DNA of 11,939 nucleotides. It comes from Pseudobdellovibrionaceae bacterium. Lineage in GTDB: Bacteria; Bdellovibrionota; Bdellovibrionia; Bdellovibrionales; JAMPXM01. The DNA lies in the NCBI GenBank assembly GCA_913776405.1, contig CAJYOV010000449.1, forward strand, positions 1 through 11,939, read 5' to 3'. A program made the position numbers and the translations under genes. The notes beneath the pieces were generated by a model. That model did not search any database, was not told the origin of the DNA, and worked only from the letters and a program-made list of their open reading frames with translations. Below, piece after piece: positions 1-7,969 of the stretch (the first letter of the stretch is position 1; each line of letters starts with the position of its first letter).

Positions 1-434
1 TGAGTAGCGCAGAGGCCGAGCGCGTAGTGGACGGACGAAGTGAGTTCGGTTGAAGTGCCAGCGAACTCGTTCAATGCCGCAATCGTTTGCAGGACTCTCT
101 CGGAGTCTTGGCGTTCCGAGTAAATCCGCAGCAGTTTGGTCTGACAGTAAACAAATCTTGAGATCTGACCGAGTTGTCGACAGAGCTTGGCCGAGTGCTG
201 AAGAGCCGGTTCGGCTTTATCGATCTGGCAAGCCTCGTAATAAATTTGAGCGAGCTTGAAAGCGTCGGTCGCGATCGAATCGTCGCGGTCCAACTGCGCT
301 TCTTCAATGTTATGCTCAAAGGAAATCGACTCCAACGCACGCACTCCAAAAACCGTTTCAGACAAGTTCTTACTTGCCGAGGAACGGTTCTTACAGAGTC
401 TTAAAAACCGCGTCAATAGCGGCTTTCCCGACAT
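1..434 (-). CDS. TPR-like helical-repeat protein, partial, 5' end uncertain
   Basis: This minus-strand frame has no stop from an upstream TAA near position 491 to the window edge, so the gene continues off the left side. From the ATG at 432-434 it gives 144 residues. Residues about 54-87 fit one tetratricopeptide repeat well: LAQIYYEACQIDKAEPAL has the small residue at repeat position 8, Tyr at 11 and Ala at 20, and a second, weaker helical pair follows at about 90-125. TPR proteins are protein-binding scaffolds; the partner and role are unknown. No signal peptide or membrane segment is visible. The first 24 residues use codons unlike the rest (CTA, TTA, AGA), and the ATG has no Shine-Dalgarno sequence at a normal distance. 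The true start may be the TTG at 363-365, or the gene may begin at the TTG at 448-450 in another frame and be joined by a frameshift near 391. It lies 70 bp downstream of pheT on the same strand and could be read through from it. Confidence 0.6.
   Translation of the reverse strand, partial: MSGKPLLTRFLRLCKNRSSASKNLSETVFGVRALESISFEHNIEEAQLDRDDSIATDAFKLAQIYYEACQIDKAEPALQHSAKLCRQLGQISRFVYCQTKLLRIYSERQDSERVLQTIAALNEFAGTSTELTSSVHYALGLCAT
348..389 (-). other. Hairpin with T-run, terminator-like or start-region structure
   Basis: On the minus strand AACCGTT (389-383) pairs with AACGGTT (357-351). An inner CAAGT/ACTTG stem (376-372 with 367-363) sits inside it, and five T residues occupy 352-348. 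The outline resembles a weak rho-independent terminator. It begins one base after the TAA at 391-393 that ends the short upstream frame. It also lies inside the open TPR frame, with a possible TTG start (363-365) in its inner stem. It could be a terminator, a structure limiting translation, or chance. The stem has only seven outer pairs and a large interior. Confidence 0.3.
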
Positions 435-453
435 GTCGCGATGCGGCCAAGGA

Positions 454-460
454 CTCCTCT
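454..460 (-). promoter_or_regulatory. Shine-Dalgarno AGAGGAG upstream of a TTG at 448-450
   Basis: Read on the minus strand, AGAGGAG lies 3 nt before a TTG and 19 nt before the ATG at 432-434. It is the best ribosome binding site in the pheT-TPR gap. It favours initiation at the TTG, whose frame reads LAASRHVGKAAIDAVFKTL and then stops at TAA (391-393). The spacing is short, so this is suggestive only. Confidence 0.35.
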
Positions 461-504
461 GCCTATTTTCGAGGCAAATGATCCCGACTGATTAACGTGC
501 GAAC

Positions 505-2991
505 TTACCGAAGGCTGACTTTAAACTTCTCGCTCACCGACTTAACGACTTTGTCGCGAAGCTCGTTGATCTGGGCGTCTTCCAGAGTCGCGTCTTTCGC
601 TTGGAAGACCAATCGGAACGCGACAGAACGCTGGCCAGCCGCCAGATCTTTGCCTTCGAAGACGTCGAACACACGAACGTCGCGCAGCAATTCGCCCGCC
701 GATTTTCGCATCTCCGTTTCAACGTCCCCGACTGCGAGTTCGCGCGGCAGAACGAAGGCGAGATCACGATCGACAGCCGGCATTCGCACCAGTGGTTGAT
801 AAGAGAGACCTCGGTCTTTCACGGCGACGAGCTTTTCTAATGCAAGCTCTCCCACTGCAACAGACTCGCGAATCTTGTGTTCACCCGCGACCGATGGGTG
901 AAGGGTTCCGATGAACCCCATCGATTTCCCTTCGAGTTGAAGAGCTGCCGACTGACCTGGATGCAAAAATTCAGGAGCGTCTTTCGTTAGCGGAACCCAC
1001 TTCCACTTTTTGAATCCAAGTTCACGAAGAAGTGTTTCGACAGTACCTTTCAGCGTGAAAATAAGCGGAGCCGGTTCGCCTTTCGACCAAAGCGACTCGT
1101 CGTTACCCCAGAACGCAAAACCCAGTCGACCTTCTTGCGGATACGACTTCTTGCCCTCTGGCGATGTGTCTGAAAAGTGACCGAAGCCAAGCTCGAACAA
1201 TCGACCGAATGGATTTCCGTGGCGTGAGTTGTAGACCACGTTTTTCACGAGACCCGGCATCAGCGATGTCCGCATAACGCCGATCTCTTCGTTCAATGGA
1301 TTCATGAGCGCGACAGCTTCGTTCTGCGTACGAAGCCCTACGGCCGAGACTCGATCGAGTGAGCCTAAGAGAGAATCTTGAAACGCTTTCGAGACGAATG
1401 CGTAGTTGAGCGCTTGTAGGCAGCCCGCACCTTGAAGTAAGCGGCGAATCTTCGATTCAACGACGAAGCTTGTATCGTGAACGCTCGGAGCGGCCGCGAG
1501 AGGCGGAATCGTTTCAGGGATATGTTGATAGCCATGAAGACGTGCGAACTCTTCAACGAGGTCGACATCCACCGTTAAATCCCATCGGAACAGCGGCGGA
1601 AGAACCGACCAGGCAGGACCGCTCGCAGAGCCAGACGCGCTTGGACTGACCGGAGTGGCTTCACAGCCAAGACGCTTCATCCACATCTCGAATTCGTCTG
1701 CTTTTGCTTGAATGCCCAGACGGTCACTCAGCGTTTGCAACGAAATCGCGATCGGCTCGCGCTTGATCGCATTCGGATAAAGATCGTAAGAAGACCCCAT
1801 CACTTTCCCGCCAGCGATTTCGCGGACGAGTTGAGCCGCTCGGTTCAAAGCTAGTGGCACTGCTTCCGGGTTGGTGCCGCGTGTATATCGATACGACGAA
1901 TCGGTTTCGATGCCGAATTTACGAGCCGTGCGGCGAACAGCCGAAGGCGTGAAGTAGGCTGCTTCGATGAAGAGCTCTGTCGTCGATTCATCAACGCCGG
2001 AATTTGCGCCGCCGATGATACCGGCCAAGACAACGGCTCGCTCGCTATCACGGATCGTCAGCTCGTCGCCGCCCAACGTGAGTTCGGTGCCGTCAAGAGT
2101 CGTAAATTTTTCGCCGGCTGGCGCGCGATCGATGATGATCTGACGGCCACGCAGTTTTGCGGCGTCGAAGGCGTGAAGCGGTTGACCCACTTCAAGCATC
2201 ACGAAGTTCGTAATATCGACCACGTTATTGATCGAGTTCACACCGACAGACTCCAGACGTTTCTTCAACCACGCAGGCGAAGGCCCCACCTTCACACCGA
2301 CAACGCCACGGCCCATGTAACGTGGGCACATGTCGGATGCACGAAGATCGACTTTCATTTGATCGCGTGTCGACCCGCCGTCTTCAACGAGCGTTTCGAT
2401 TGGAAACTTCACTTCACGGCCCGTGAGTGTCGCGATCTCGCGCGCGAGACCGAAATGCGACAAACAATCGGCCCGATTCGGAGTGACTTTAAGTTCCAAC
2501 AAAATGTCGTCAAAGCCCATGTACTTCGCAAACGGCTGCCCGACTGGCGCCTCTTTCGGGAGAATGAGAATGCCGTCAGATTCTGTTTTGAGACCGAGCT
2601 CGGTTTCAGAACACAACATGCCGCCTGACTCGACACCGCGGATCTTCGAGTGCTTGATTGCAAAGTTGCCAGGAAGAACGGCGCCTGGAAGTGCAACGAC
2701 AACGTTATCACCGGCGTTGTGGTTCTTAGCACCGCAAACGATCTGATGGACTTTGCCTTCACCCGTCGAAACTTGGCAGACCGTTAGGCGGTCCGCACCG
2801 GGATGCTGATCTTTTTTGAGAATCGTGCCGACAACAACATGTTCGAATTGCTTAGCAAGATTCTCAATGCTTTCGACTTCGAGACCCGCTGCCGTGAGCA
2901 TGGCTGCGAGTTCAGCGGGCTTTGCGAAATAGTCGCACGAGGGATGACTGAGGTCGATATAGTCTGAGAGCCAACGAAGAGAAATTTTCAT
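505..2991 (-). CDS. pheT: Phenylalanyl-tRNA synthetase beta subunit
   Basis: Beta subunit of the cytoplasmic (alpha-beta)2 enzyme that charges tRNA-Phe; it contributes tRNA binding and editing of mischarged Tyr-tRNA. The 828 residues are the usual bacterial length. It starts [12 protein letters not shown], the standard PheT N-terminus. A tRNA-binding (EMAP-II-like) domain lies at about 45-155 ([15 protein letters not shown] at 65-79). The B3/B4 editing region covers about 210-395, with [12 protein letters not shown] at 366-377. The B5 domain is about 412-492 ([20 protein letters not shown]), the catalytic-like core runs from about 505 to 715, and a C-terminal FDX-ACB anticodon-binding domain is at about 735-828. 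A Ser/Gly/Pro-rich insert ([14 protein letters not shown], 447-460) sits inside B5. The ATG overlaps the pheS TGA as ATGA, implying coupled translation, and GAGG lies about 11 nt upstream. Assignment is secure. Confidence 0.97.
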   Translation of the reverse strand: MKISLRWLSDYIDLSHPSCDYFAKPAELAAMLTAAGLEVESIENLAKQFEHVVVGTILKKDQHPGADRLTVCQVSTGEGKVHQIVCGAKNHNAGDNVVVALPGAVLPGNFAIKHSKIRGVESGGMLCSETELGLKTESDGILILPKEAPVGQPFAKYMGFDDILLELKVTPNRADCLSHFGLAREIATLTGREVKFPIETLVEDGGSTRDQMKVDLRASDMCPRYMGRGVVGVKVGPSPAWLKKRLESVGVNSINNVVDITNFVMLEVGQPLHAFDAAKLRGRQIIIDRAPAGEKFTTLDGTELTLGGDELTIRDSERAVVLAGIIGGANSGVDESTTELFIEAAYFTPSAVRRTARKFGIETDSSYRYTRGTNPEAVPLALNRAAQLVREIAGGKVMGSSYDLYPNAIKREPIAISLQTLSDRLGIQAKADEFEMWMKRLGCEATPVSPSASGSASGPAWSVLPPLFRWDLTVDVDLVEEFARLHGYQHIPETIPPLAAAPSVHDTSFVVESKIRRLLQGAGCLQALNYAFVSKAFQDSLLGSLDRVSAVGLRTQNEAVALMNPLNEEIGVMRTSLMPGLVKNVVYNSRHGNPFGRLFELGFGHFSDTSPEGKKSYPQEGRLGFAFWGNDESLWSKGEPAPLIFTLKGTVETLLRELGFKKWKWVPLTKDAPEFLHPGQSAALQLEGKSMGFIGTLHPSVAGEHKIRESVAVGELALEKLVAVKDRGLSYQPLVRMPAVDRDLAFVLPRELAVGDVETEMRKSAGELLRDVRVFDVFEGKDLAAGQRSVAFRLVFQAKDATLEDAQINELRDKVVKSVSEKFKVSLR

Positions 2992-4031
2992 AATGAGAAC
3001 TGCCTCAAGAAACGAACGTCGTTTTCATTGAACAAGCGAATGTCGTCGATGCCGTATTTAATAATCGCCATACGCTCGATACCAAAGCCGAACGCGAAGC
3101 CTTGCCACTCGGGATATTGCACGCCCGCCAGTTTCAAAACATTCGGGTGCACGAGACCTGAGCCGCCGATCTCGATCCAACCGGATGCTTTGCACATGCG
3201 GCAATCTTGAGACCCGATCACACCTTTGCCCGAACAAATTGGACATTGGCAGTCGACTTCAGCTGAAGGTTCCGTAAACGGGAAAAAGCTCGGGCGGAAT
3301 CTCGTTTTCAAATCTTTACCGAAGTACTCACGAACGAAAAACGAGATCGTGCCTTTGAGGTCCGCCATCGAGACTCTGCGATCGACGCAAAGACCTTCGA
3401 TCTGGTGGAAGTTCGGCGAGTGCGAGATATCGCTATCGGCACGAAACACCGGCCCCACACCAACAACGCGAAGAGGTGGACGTTCAAGTTCCATCGTGCG
3501 GATCTGAATCGGCGACGTGTGCGTGCGAAGCACGTGCTCTTTATCGATGTAGAAAGTGTCTTGCATGTCGCGCGCCGGGTGGTCCGGCGGGAAGTTCAAG
3601 CCCTCGAAGTTGTAGCGATCCGATTCGATCAAGGGGCCTGTGCGAATCGAATAGCCGAGTCGCGAAAGAATGCCTGAGATTTCTTCGATGACGAGAGCCA
3701 CCGGATGGCGCGCGCCCGGAGCCGCCGTCGCAGACGGAAGTGAAAGATCGAGAGCCTCGGCCTGAAGCTGGCTTGCCAGTTCTTGGCCCTTCAACGCTGT
3801 TTCGCGATCCGCGTAGACAGCTTCGAGCGCCTGCTTCACTTCGTTGACGAGTTTGCCGAAGGCCGGCTTTTCTTCAGCGGAGAGTTTGCCCATCTCCTTC
3901 ATGATCGATGAAAAGCTACCCTGTTTTCCGAGGAACTGAACTTTGGCGTCGTAAAGATCTTTCGCGCTCGGAGCCGCTTTGAAAGCCGCTTCTGCCTGCG
4001 CTCGGATCTCTTCAATTTTTTCTTTCAACAT
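2988..4031 (-). CDS. pheS: Phenylalanyl-tRNA synthetase alpha subunit
   Basis: Catalytic alpha subunit of phenylalanyl-tRNA synthetase, which activates Phe with ATP and transfers it to tRNA-Phe. The ATG at 4029-4031 gives 347 residues, the normal bacterial size, and begins [17 protein letters not shown], the expected N-terminal coiled-coil arm. An in-frame TTG at 4067 would add 12 residues but has no ribosome binding site, and those residues do not fit the family. Class II motifs are present: [18 protein letters not shown] (motif 2, 196-213), [16 protein letters not shown] (246-261), and [10 protein letters not shown] (motif 3, about 313-322), whose first Ala corresponds to the substrate-pocket Ala used to tune specificity in E. 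coli PheS. Between TEPSAEVD and GWIEIGGSG there is an insert with two CxxC pairs (CPIC at 263-266, CRMC at 277-280), a likely metal-binding knuckle also seen in some other bacterial lineages. No clear Shine-Dalgarno precedes the ATG. It diverges from the RsmG-like gene and overlaps pheT. Confidence 0.97.
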   Translation of the reverse strand: MLKEKIEEIRAQAEAAFKAAPSAKDLYDAKVQFLGKQGSFSSIMKEMGKLSAEEKPAFGKLVNEVKQALEAVYADRETALKGQELASQLQAEALDLSLPSATAAPGARHPVALVIEEISGILSRLGYSIRTGPLIESDRYNFEGLNFPPDHPARDMQDTFYIDKEHVLRTHTSPIQIRTMELERPPLRVVGVGPVFRADSDISHSPNFHQIEGLCVDRRVSMADLKGTISFFVREYFGKDLKTRFRPSFFPFTEPSAEVDCQCPICSGKGVIGSQDCRMCKASGWIEIGGSGLVHPNVLKLAGVQYPEWQGFAFGFGIERMAIIKYGIDDIRLFNENDVRFLRQFSL

Positions 4032-4085
4032 GGCGTAAATACTGAATGATTCGGCTCCGATTTTCAATTAGTGTGCGTGGACAAC
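4032..4085. promoter_or_regulatory. Divergent promoter region between pheS and the RsmG-like gene
   Basis: This 54-bp gap between two divergent operons must lie close to both 5' ends. On the minus strand TTGAAA (4067-4062) resembles a -35 box, but the matching -10 candidates (CAGTAT or TATTTA, 17-20 bp further on) are poor and would leave almost no 5' leader for pheS. I see no plus-strand promoter of quality, and neither gene has a good Shine-Dalgarno sequence here. No attenuator leader peptide or T-box is visible. Promoters may reach into the opposing gene. Confidence 0.3.
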
Positions 4086-4982
4086 ATGGCGCATAAGAAT
4101 CGATCAAACTGGAGCCCCTACACTGCTCGCCGCAAAGGCCAAAAGGCTTCGGGCGACCCTGCCGCATCGGGCAGCAAACCCGGGTCTTCGCCGGCAAAAC
4201 CGGGCGCTGAGAAACCCCAATACTCGCAGGATGGCCGTCGTCACAAGAAGCCGGTCGAAACGTACTCGTTTCACGAAGCCGATGATCGCATCTACGACGT
4301 CTTCCGAAACCATGAGTTTGGCTCCTACCCGCATGCAAAACGTCAAGAGCTCACCAAGTTCTACCAATTGCTCATGGCGAATCAGAACGAACAAAACTTC
4401 ACGCGACTTCTCAACCTTCGCGATGTCGCAATTAAGCACTTTATCGACAGCCTCTTAGTTCCGAACTTGGTCGACCTTCAGTTTCCGCTGCTTGATATGG
4501 GTACGGGTCCCGGCTTTCCTGGCATCCCGCTTAAGATTCACTTCCCGCAAGAAGAAATCATTCTCGCTGAAGGCGTCCAACGCCGGGTCGAATTTTTGAA
4601 GCACGTCCGCCAAGAAATGAATCTCAAGCATCTGAAGATCATCGGTCGCAATGTAAACGTCGAGTTCTTCTACCCCGTTCGCGGCGTGATCACTCGCGCA
4701 GTCGAAGACGCCTCAAACACCCTCGGCAACGTGATCAATGGCCTTCAAACCGGCGGCGAAGTTGTCTTAATGAAAGGCCCGAACTGCGGGCCCGAGATTC
4801 AGCCAGCTCTCGACAAATGGGGCGAATACTTCGAGCTCTCAAAAGATATCGCCTACGAAATTCCAAAAACCCCGCACGAGCGCAGGCTCTTGGTGTTTAA
4901 GAAGTTGAAGCCAGCTCCTCTTCCCGACTTTGAAGAGCTCGACCTCCAATGGGAAAAAGAGTTCGGCGCGGGTGTCGACTGA
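4086..4982 (+). CDS. rsmG: RsmG-like 16S rRNA methyltransferase with N-terminal basic tail
   Basis: Predicted SAM-dependent methyltransferase of the RsmG (GidB) family, whose members make m7G527 in 16S rRNA. From the ATG at 4086 it has 298 residues, against about 207 for E. coli RsmG. Residues about 1-60 form a Lys/Arg/Gly/Ser/Pro-rich, probably disordered tail that could bind RNA. The fold follows: FTRLLNLRDVAIKHFIDSL (about 105-123) matches the RsmG N-terminal helix, LLDMGTGPGFPGIPL (135-149) is the SAM-binding loop, and VEFLKHVRQEMNL, then ITRAVEDAS (202-210), then VVLMKGP complete the family pattern. A GTG at 4071 would add five residues but has no ribosome binding site; GGA lies 4 nt before the chosen ATG. 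The stop overlaps the next start as TGATG, so the two methyltransferases are probably translationally coupled. The family is clear. The exact target base is inferred, because the divergent tail and TRAVED motif leave room for a paralogue with another specificity. Confidence 0.8.
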   Translation: MAHKNRSNWSPYTARRKGQKASGDPAASGSKPGSSPAKPGAEKPQYSQDGRRHKKPVETYSFHEADDRIYDVFRNHEFGSYPHAKRQELTKFYQLLMANQNEQNFTRLLNLRDVAIKHFIDSLLVPNLVDLQFPLLDMGTGPGFPGIPLKIHFPQEEIILAEGVQRRVEFLKHVRQEMNLKHLKIIGRNVNVEFFYPVRGVITRAVEDASNTLGNVINGLQTGGEVVLMKGPNCGPEIQPALDKWGEYFELSKDIAYEIPKTPHERRLLVFKKLKPAPLPDFEELDLQWEKEFGAGVD

Positions 4983-5869
4983 TGTCGCCCTCATCCTCAG
5001 GCCCGATCGTGGCCGACAAAACGATCACAAGCGCTTCTAATCCGATCTACGCCACTCTTCTCGAATGCTTGAAATCGAAAGGCATCAAAGAACATCAGCT
5101 TTTTCTGATCAGCGGCTCGAAAACAGTTGGCGAAGTGCTCACTCGGTTTCCGAAAAGCGCACGCACTCTCATCCTCTCGACGTCCATGCTGGAAGACCCG
5201 AAGGTGGCGACGGAGATCGCACCCCTCATTCAGCTTGCGAAATCGCTCCGCGGCCCTCAAGGCCTCAGCCGCCCAGGCGAATCCGAAAACAAACTCAGCG
5301 TCATCGCGCTCTCAAAACCTCTCTTTGAAAAGCTTGATATTTCGGGCACGCACGCCCCTATTCTTGCGGCGAGAACGCCCGAAGTTGCGACAGTCGATCT
5401 TTCGAAGACACCGGAAGGGCTCGAAGTTCTTTGCGCGCTAGGTGACCCGGCAAACGTGGGCGCCCTCGTGAGATCTGCTGCGGCATTCGGCGCGAGCCGT
5501 TTAATTCTGCTTCAAGAGTCGGCTTCGCCTTTTCACCCGAAAGCTGTGCGTGCCGCTTCGGGCACCACATTCCTCATCGATTTCGCATCCGGACCTTCGA
5601 TCCGAGCGCTCCCCGGTCAACTCGCTCAGAAAACAGCGGTCGGTCCGATTTTCGCTCTCGACATGTTCGGCGAATCCGTCGACTCATTTCAGTGGCCGCA
5701 AAACGCACGCCTTCTAATCGGTGAAGAAGGTCAGGGTGTGCCCGAGCCGGAGCGATTCACCGCACTCTCAATCCCAATGCAAAATGGCGTCGAATCTTTA
5801 AACGCGACGGTCGCAGCCAGCGTGGCTTTGTTCGCAGCGAAGACGTCGCGTTCACGAACTCAAGGTTGA
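4982..5869 (+). CDS. SpoU/TrmH-family RNA 2'-O-methyltransferase
   Basis: SPOUT-class methyltransferase that would transfer a methyl group from SAM to a ribose 2'-OH of rRNA or tRNA. The 295-residue protein has an N-terminal substrate-binding region (about 15-140) and a C-terminal knotted catalytic domain with all three SpoU motifs: DPANVGALVRSAAAFGA (155-171, with the conserved Asn and the likely catalytic Arg164), LLIGEEGQGV (245-253), and IPMQNGVESLNATVAASV (264-281), which form the SAM-binding trefoil knot. The length suits the RlmB/TsnR-type two-domain proteins, but I cannot tell which nucleotide is modified. The ATG at 4982 shares one base with the TGA of the RsmG-like gene; an in-frame ATG at 4949 inside that gene is less likely. 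It ends 21 bp from the convergent kinase gene, with no obvious terminator between them. Family confident, specificity unknown. Confidence 0.88.
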   Translation: MSPSSSGPIVADKTITSASNPIYATLLECLKSKGIKEHQLFLISGSKTVGEVLTRFPKSARTLILSTSMLEDPKVATEIAPLIQLAKSLRGPQGLSRPGESENKLSVIALSKPLFEKLDISGTHAPILAARTPEVATVDLSKTPEGLEVLCALGDPANVGALVRSAAAFGASRLILLQESASPFHPKAVRAASGTTFLIDFASGPSIRALPGQLAQKTAVGPIFALDMFGESVDSFQWPQNARLLIGEEGQGVPEPERFTALSIPMQNGVESLNATVAASVALFAAKTSRSRTQG

Positions 5870-5890
5870 TACGGTCGCTGCGCTTCTAGT

Positions 5891-7969
5891 TCAACCCACC
5901 AAATCCATCTTCACGATATTTTGCGACGCCTTTTCAAGCTCGACGACAAACCGCGTGTTGGGACAACTGTGATCGAGGTAAAGCCGCCCCCCGTGCGATT
6001 CGATGATCCCTTTTGAGATACTTAGGCCTAGACCTGTCCCTTTCCCTAATTCTTTCGTAGTAAAGAAGGGCTCGAGTATCCGACGGGCAACGTCTTCAGG
6101 AATACCGCTTCCGCAATCGGTGACTTGAATCTGCAGGCGATAGTCGGTCTCGACCGCATCGATCATGACCCACCGTTCGCCTGCGCGTGACTCGACAGCG
6201 TCGAAGGCGTTACTCAAAAGATTCAGCAACACTTGCGAAATCTCAGTCGGCCGGCAAAGAAGCGAAAGATCAGGAATTTGACCGACCCTTAATTCGACAC
6301 CCTTGTTTCTGAATTTTTCTCGGCACAACTCCAGCGAGTCGTCCACGAGAGAAGAGACAGGATTGAGAGTCATCGGATCGTGCTCGGCGTTTCGAGAAAA
6401 CGCTTTCAGGCCACGAATAATCTTGGTAACGCGGATCACTGTCTCTTGAATTCGACCCGAGATCCGATTGATTTCATTCGCATCGATTTTCTCATCGAGT
6501 GCTGCGATTTCGAGTTGCTCGGCGCTGAGCGAGATGATTGTCATCGGGTTATTGATCTCGTGCGCGATCGAGCCTGCCATTTCACCGAGCGAAGACATTT
6601 TTGACGCCTGCACGAGCTTCTGTTCGGCCGCTTTCGCTTGCGAGAGATCTTGAAGTGAAACAACCATGAACTCGGCAACGTTTTCGGCGGTACGGACCGT
6701 ACTCACTTGAACGTTGAATGGAATCGAAGTTCCGTTTTTCTGACGAAAAAAATGTTCGCCTTGATAGAGTTTGAGGGAACCGTCGAGAAGCGACGAAAAT
6801 GTTTTTGAGTCGACTTCTTTGTGCTCAACAAGAATATCCCAGAGGGTCATCTGCAAAAGTTCGACTTCTGAGTAATTGAGAAGGCGAGCGATTTCTTGAT
6901 TTACGCGTACAAACTTAGCGTCAGGCGAAACTAAGAGAAGGCCCGTCGCCGCCTGATCGAAAATCGCCGTTTGCAGCTGCTCGTCCTGACGAAGACGCGC
7001 TTCGGCGTTTTTGCGGGTAGTGATATCACGATAGATGATGCTCATACCGAGATCGTTTGCATCTGCACGAAGCTCACACCAGATCCCGCTCCGAGGGGAA
7101 TAGTATTCGCCGTGAAAACTCGACTTACTCTCCATCGTGTGAAGTAGCTCTTCGGCGAAGTGCTGATGCCTCATGTACTCATTCATCTCGAAAAAGTGCC
7201 GACCGGCCAAATTCTGAGACGGCAAACCCGCTCGTTGCAGAGCCGCCTGCGTTGTCGCATTCACATGAACGATCTTCCAAGAACGATCGACGAAATAAAA
7301 GGCGTCCTGAATTGTTCCCAGCATCATGACGACGCTTGCGTTTGTTGAATCGAGTCGCGTTTGCGATCGCATCAAAGAGCGCGCGAAGACAAAAAGCTCA
7401 CTCATGAGAATGAACAGCGCACCGAGGCGCGAGAGACCACGAAGCAAAGGAATAAACGACGGATGGATTTTCAAGACCGGCGTGACCATCTCTATGTAGA
7501 TATCGCCTGCGATCGCAATGGCCATCGTGATGAAGAGGATTGTCAGCAACGACCGGACCTCGCGGTAATCGAAATTCAGGAACACGACTGTTAGCGCCGG
7601 GAGGTAGAGAAGGGTCACGCCCGTGTTTACGCCAAAGGCAAACGAAATCGCCGTGATCGAGAGCGTAAAGTAAAAGGACTGATAATACCGAGACGCTAAA
7701 CAGAAGCCGGCCGCATTCAGCACAACGACGAACAAGCTCAAAACACTGATGATCATCACGACGGCTGCCGCTGAGGCAGATCCGATCACGAAGTAATAGA
7801 TCGGAACATACGAAAGACCTAAGACTGTGTTCAACCAGGCCATCGCGTTCGATCGCGTAATTTTCTGGTGGTCGGACTCAGTCGCAAGTTCGAGACCTAC
7901 TTCGGAGAGTCTTCGCCAGAAGAGAAGAAGGTCATTTATCAGGCCTTGGACCGAAGCTCTAGTTTCCAC
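5891..7969 (-). CDS. Membrane sensor histidine kinase (6TM-PAS-PAS-HisKA-HATPase), paralogue 1
   Basis: Sensor kinase of a two-component system in the inner membrane; it autophosphorylates on His and would pass phosphate to an unknown regulator. It has 692 residues. About six hydrophobic segments lie at residues 47-64, 66-90, 97-113, 115-133, 138-157 and 177-197; I do not recognise this sensor as a named family. Two PAS domains follow (about 213-318 and 332-445, the latter with ATGLLLVSPDAKFVRVNQEI). HisKA has SLGEMAGSIAHEINNPM, with His470 as phosphoacceptor. The ATPase domain has the N box (LLNLLSNAFDAV, 581-592), G1 (DCGSGIP, 618-624), F box (EPFFTTK, 633-639) and G2 (GKGTGLGLS, 642-650), so it looks catalytically intact. 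There is no receiver domain. The GTG start overlaps the end of the upstream kinase by 11 bp, with AAGGTGG 6 nt before it. The whole protein, membrane part included, aligns with the upstream kinase, indicating tandem duplication. Confidence 0.92.
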   Translation of the reverse strand: METRASVQGLINDLLLFWRRLSEVGLELATESDHQKITRSNAMAWLNTVLGLSYVPIYYFVIGSASAAAVVMIISVLSLFVVVLNAAGFCLASRYYQSFYFTLSITAISFAFGVNTGVTLLYLPALTVVFLNFDYREVRSLLTILFITMAIAIAGDIYIEMVTPVLKIHPSFIPLLRGLSRLGALFILMSELFVFARSLMRSQTRLDSTNASVVMMLGTIQDAFYFVDRSWKIVHVNATTQAALQRAGLPSQNLAGRHFFEMNEYMRHQHFAEELLHTMESKSSFHGEYYSPRSGIWCELRADANDLGMSIIYRDITTRKNAEARLRQDEQLQTAIFDQAATGLLLVSPDAKFVRVNQEIARLLNYSEVELLQMTLWDILVEHKEVDSKTFSSLLDGSLKLYQGEHFFRQKNGTSIPFNVQVSTVRTAENVAEFMVVSLQDLSQAKAAEQKLVQASKMSSLGEMAGSIAHEINNPMTIISLSAEQLEIAALDEKIDANEINRISGRIQETVIRVTKIIRGLKAFSRNAEHDPMTLNPVSSLVDDSLELCREKFRNKGVELRVGQIPDLSLLCRPTEISQVLLNLLSNAFDAVESRAGERWVMIDAVETDYRLQIQVTDCGSGIPEDVARRILEPFFTTKELGKGTGLGLSISKGIIESHGGRLYLDHSCPNTRFVVELEKASQNIVKMDLVG

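Noticed and set aside
174..404. Plus-strand frames near the left edge
   Set aside because: They are antisense to the TPR-like frame, which has a clear repeat pattern; the plus-strand frames show no domain and no ribosome binding site.
460..476. Terminator directly after pheT
   Set aside because: TGCCT/AGGCA forms a five-pair hairpin, but GAGGAG rather than T residues follows, so it is not a rho-independent terminator.
2173..2628. A 151-residue plus-strand frame, opposite pheT
   Set aside because: It lies fully within pheT on the opposite strand, has His/Arg-rich shadow composition and no family motif.
4032..4067. TTG start at 4067 extending PheS by 12 residues
   Set aside because: The extra residues do not match the PheS family start, and there is no Shine-Dalgarno before the TTG.
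4949..4981. Upstream in-frame ATG for the SpoU-family gene
   Set aside because: It lies inside the RsmG-like gene and adds an Arg-rich stretch unlike the family; the TGATG coupling at 4982 is a better fit.
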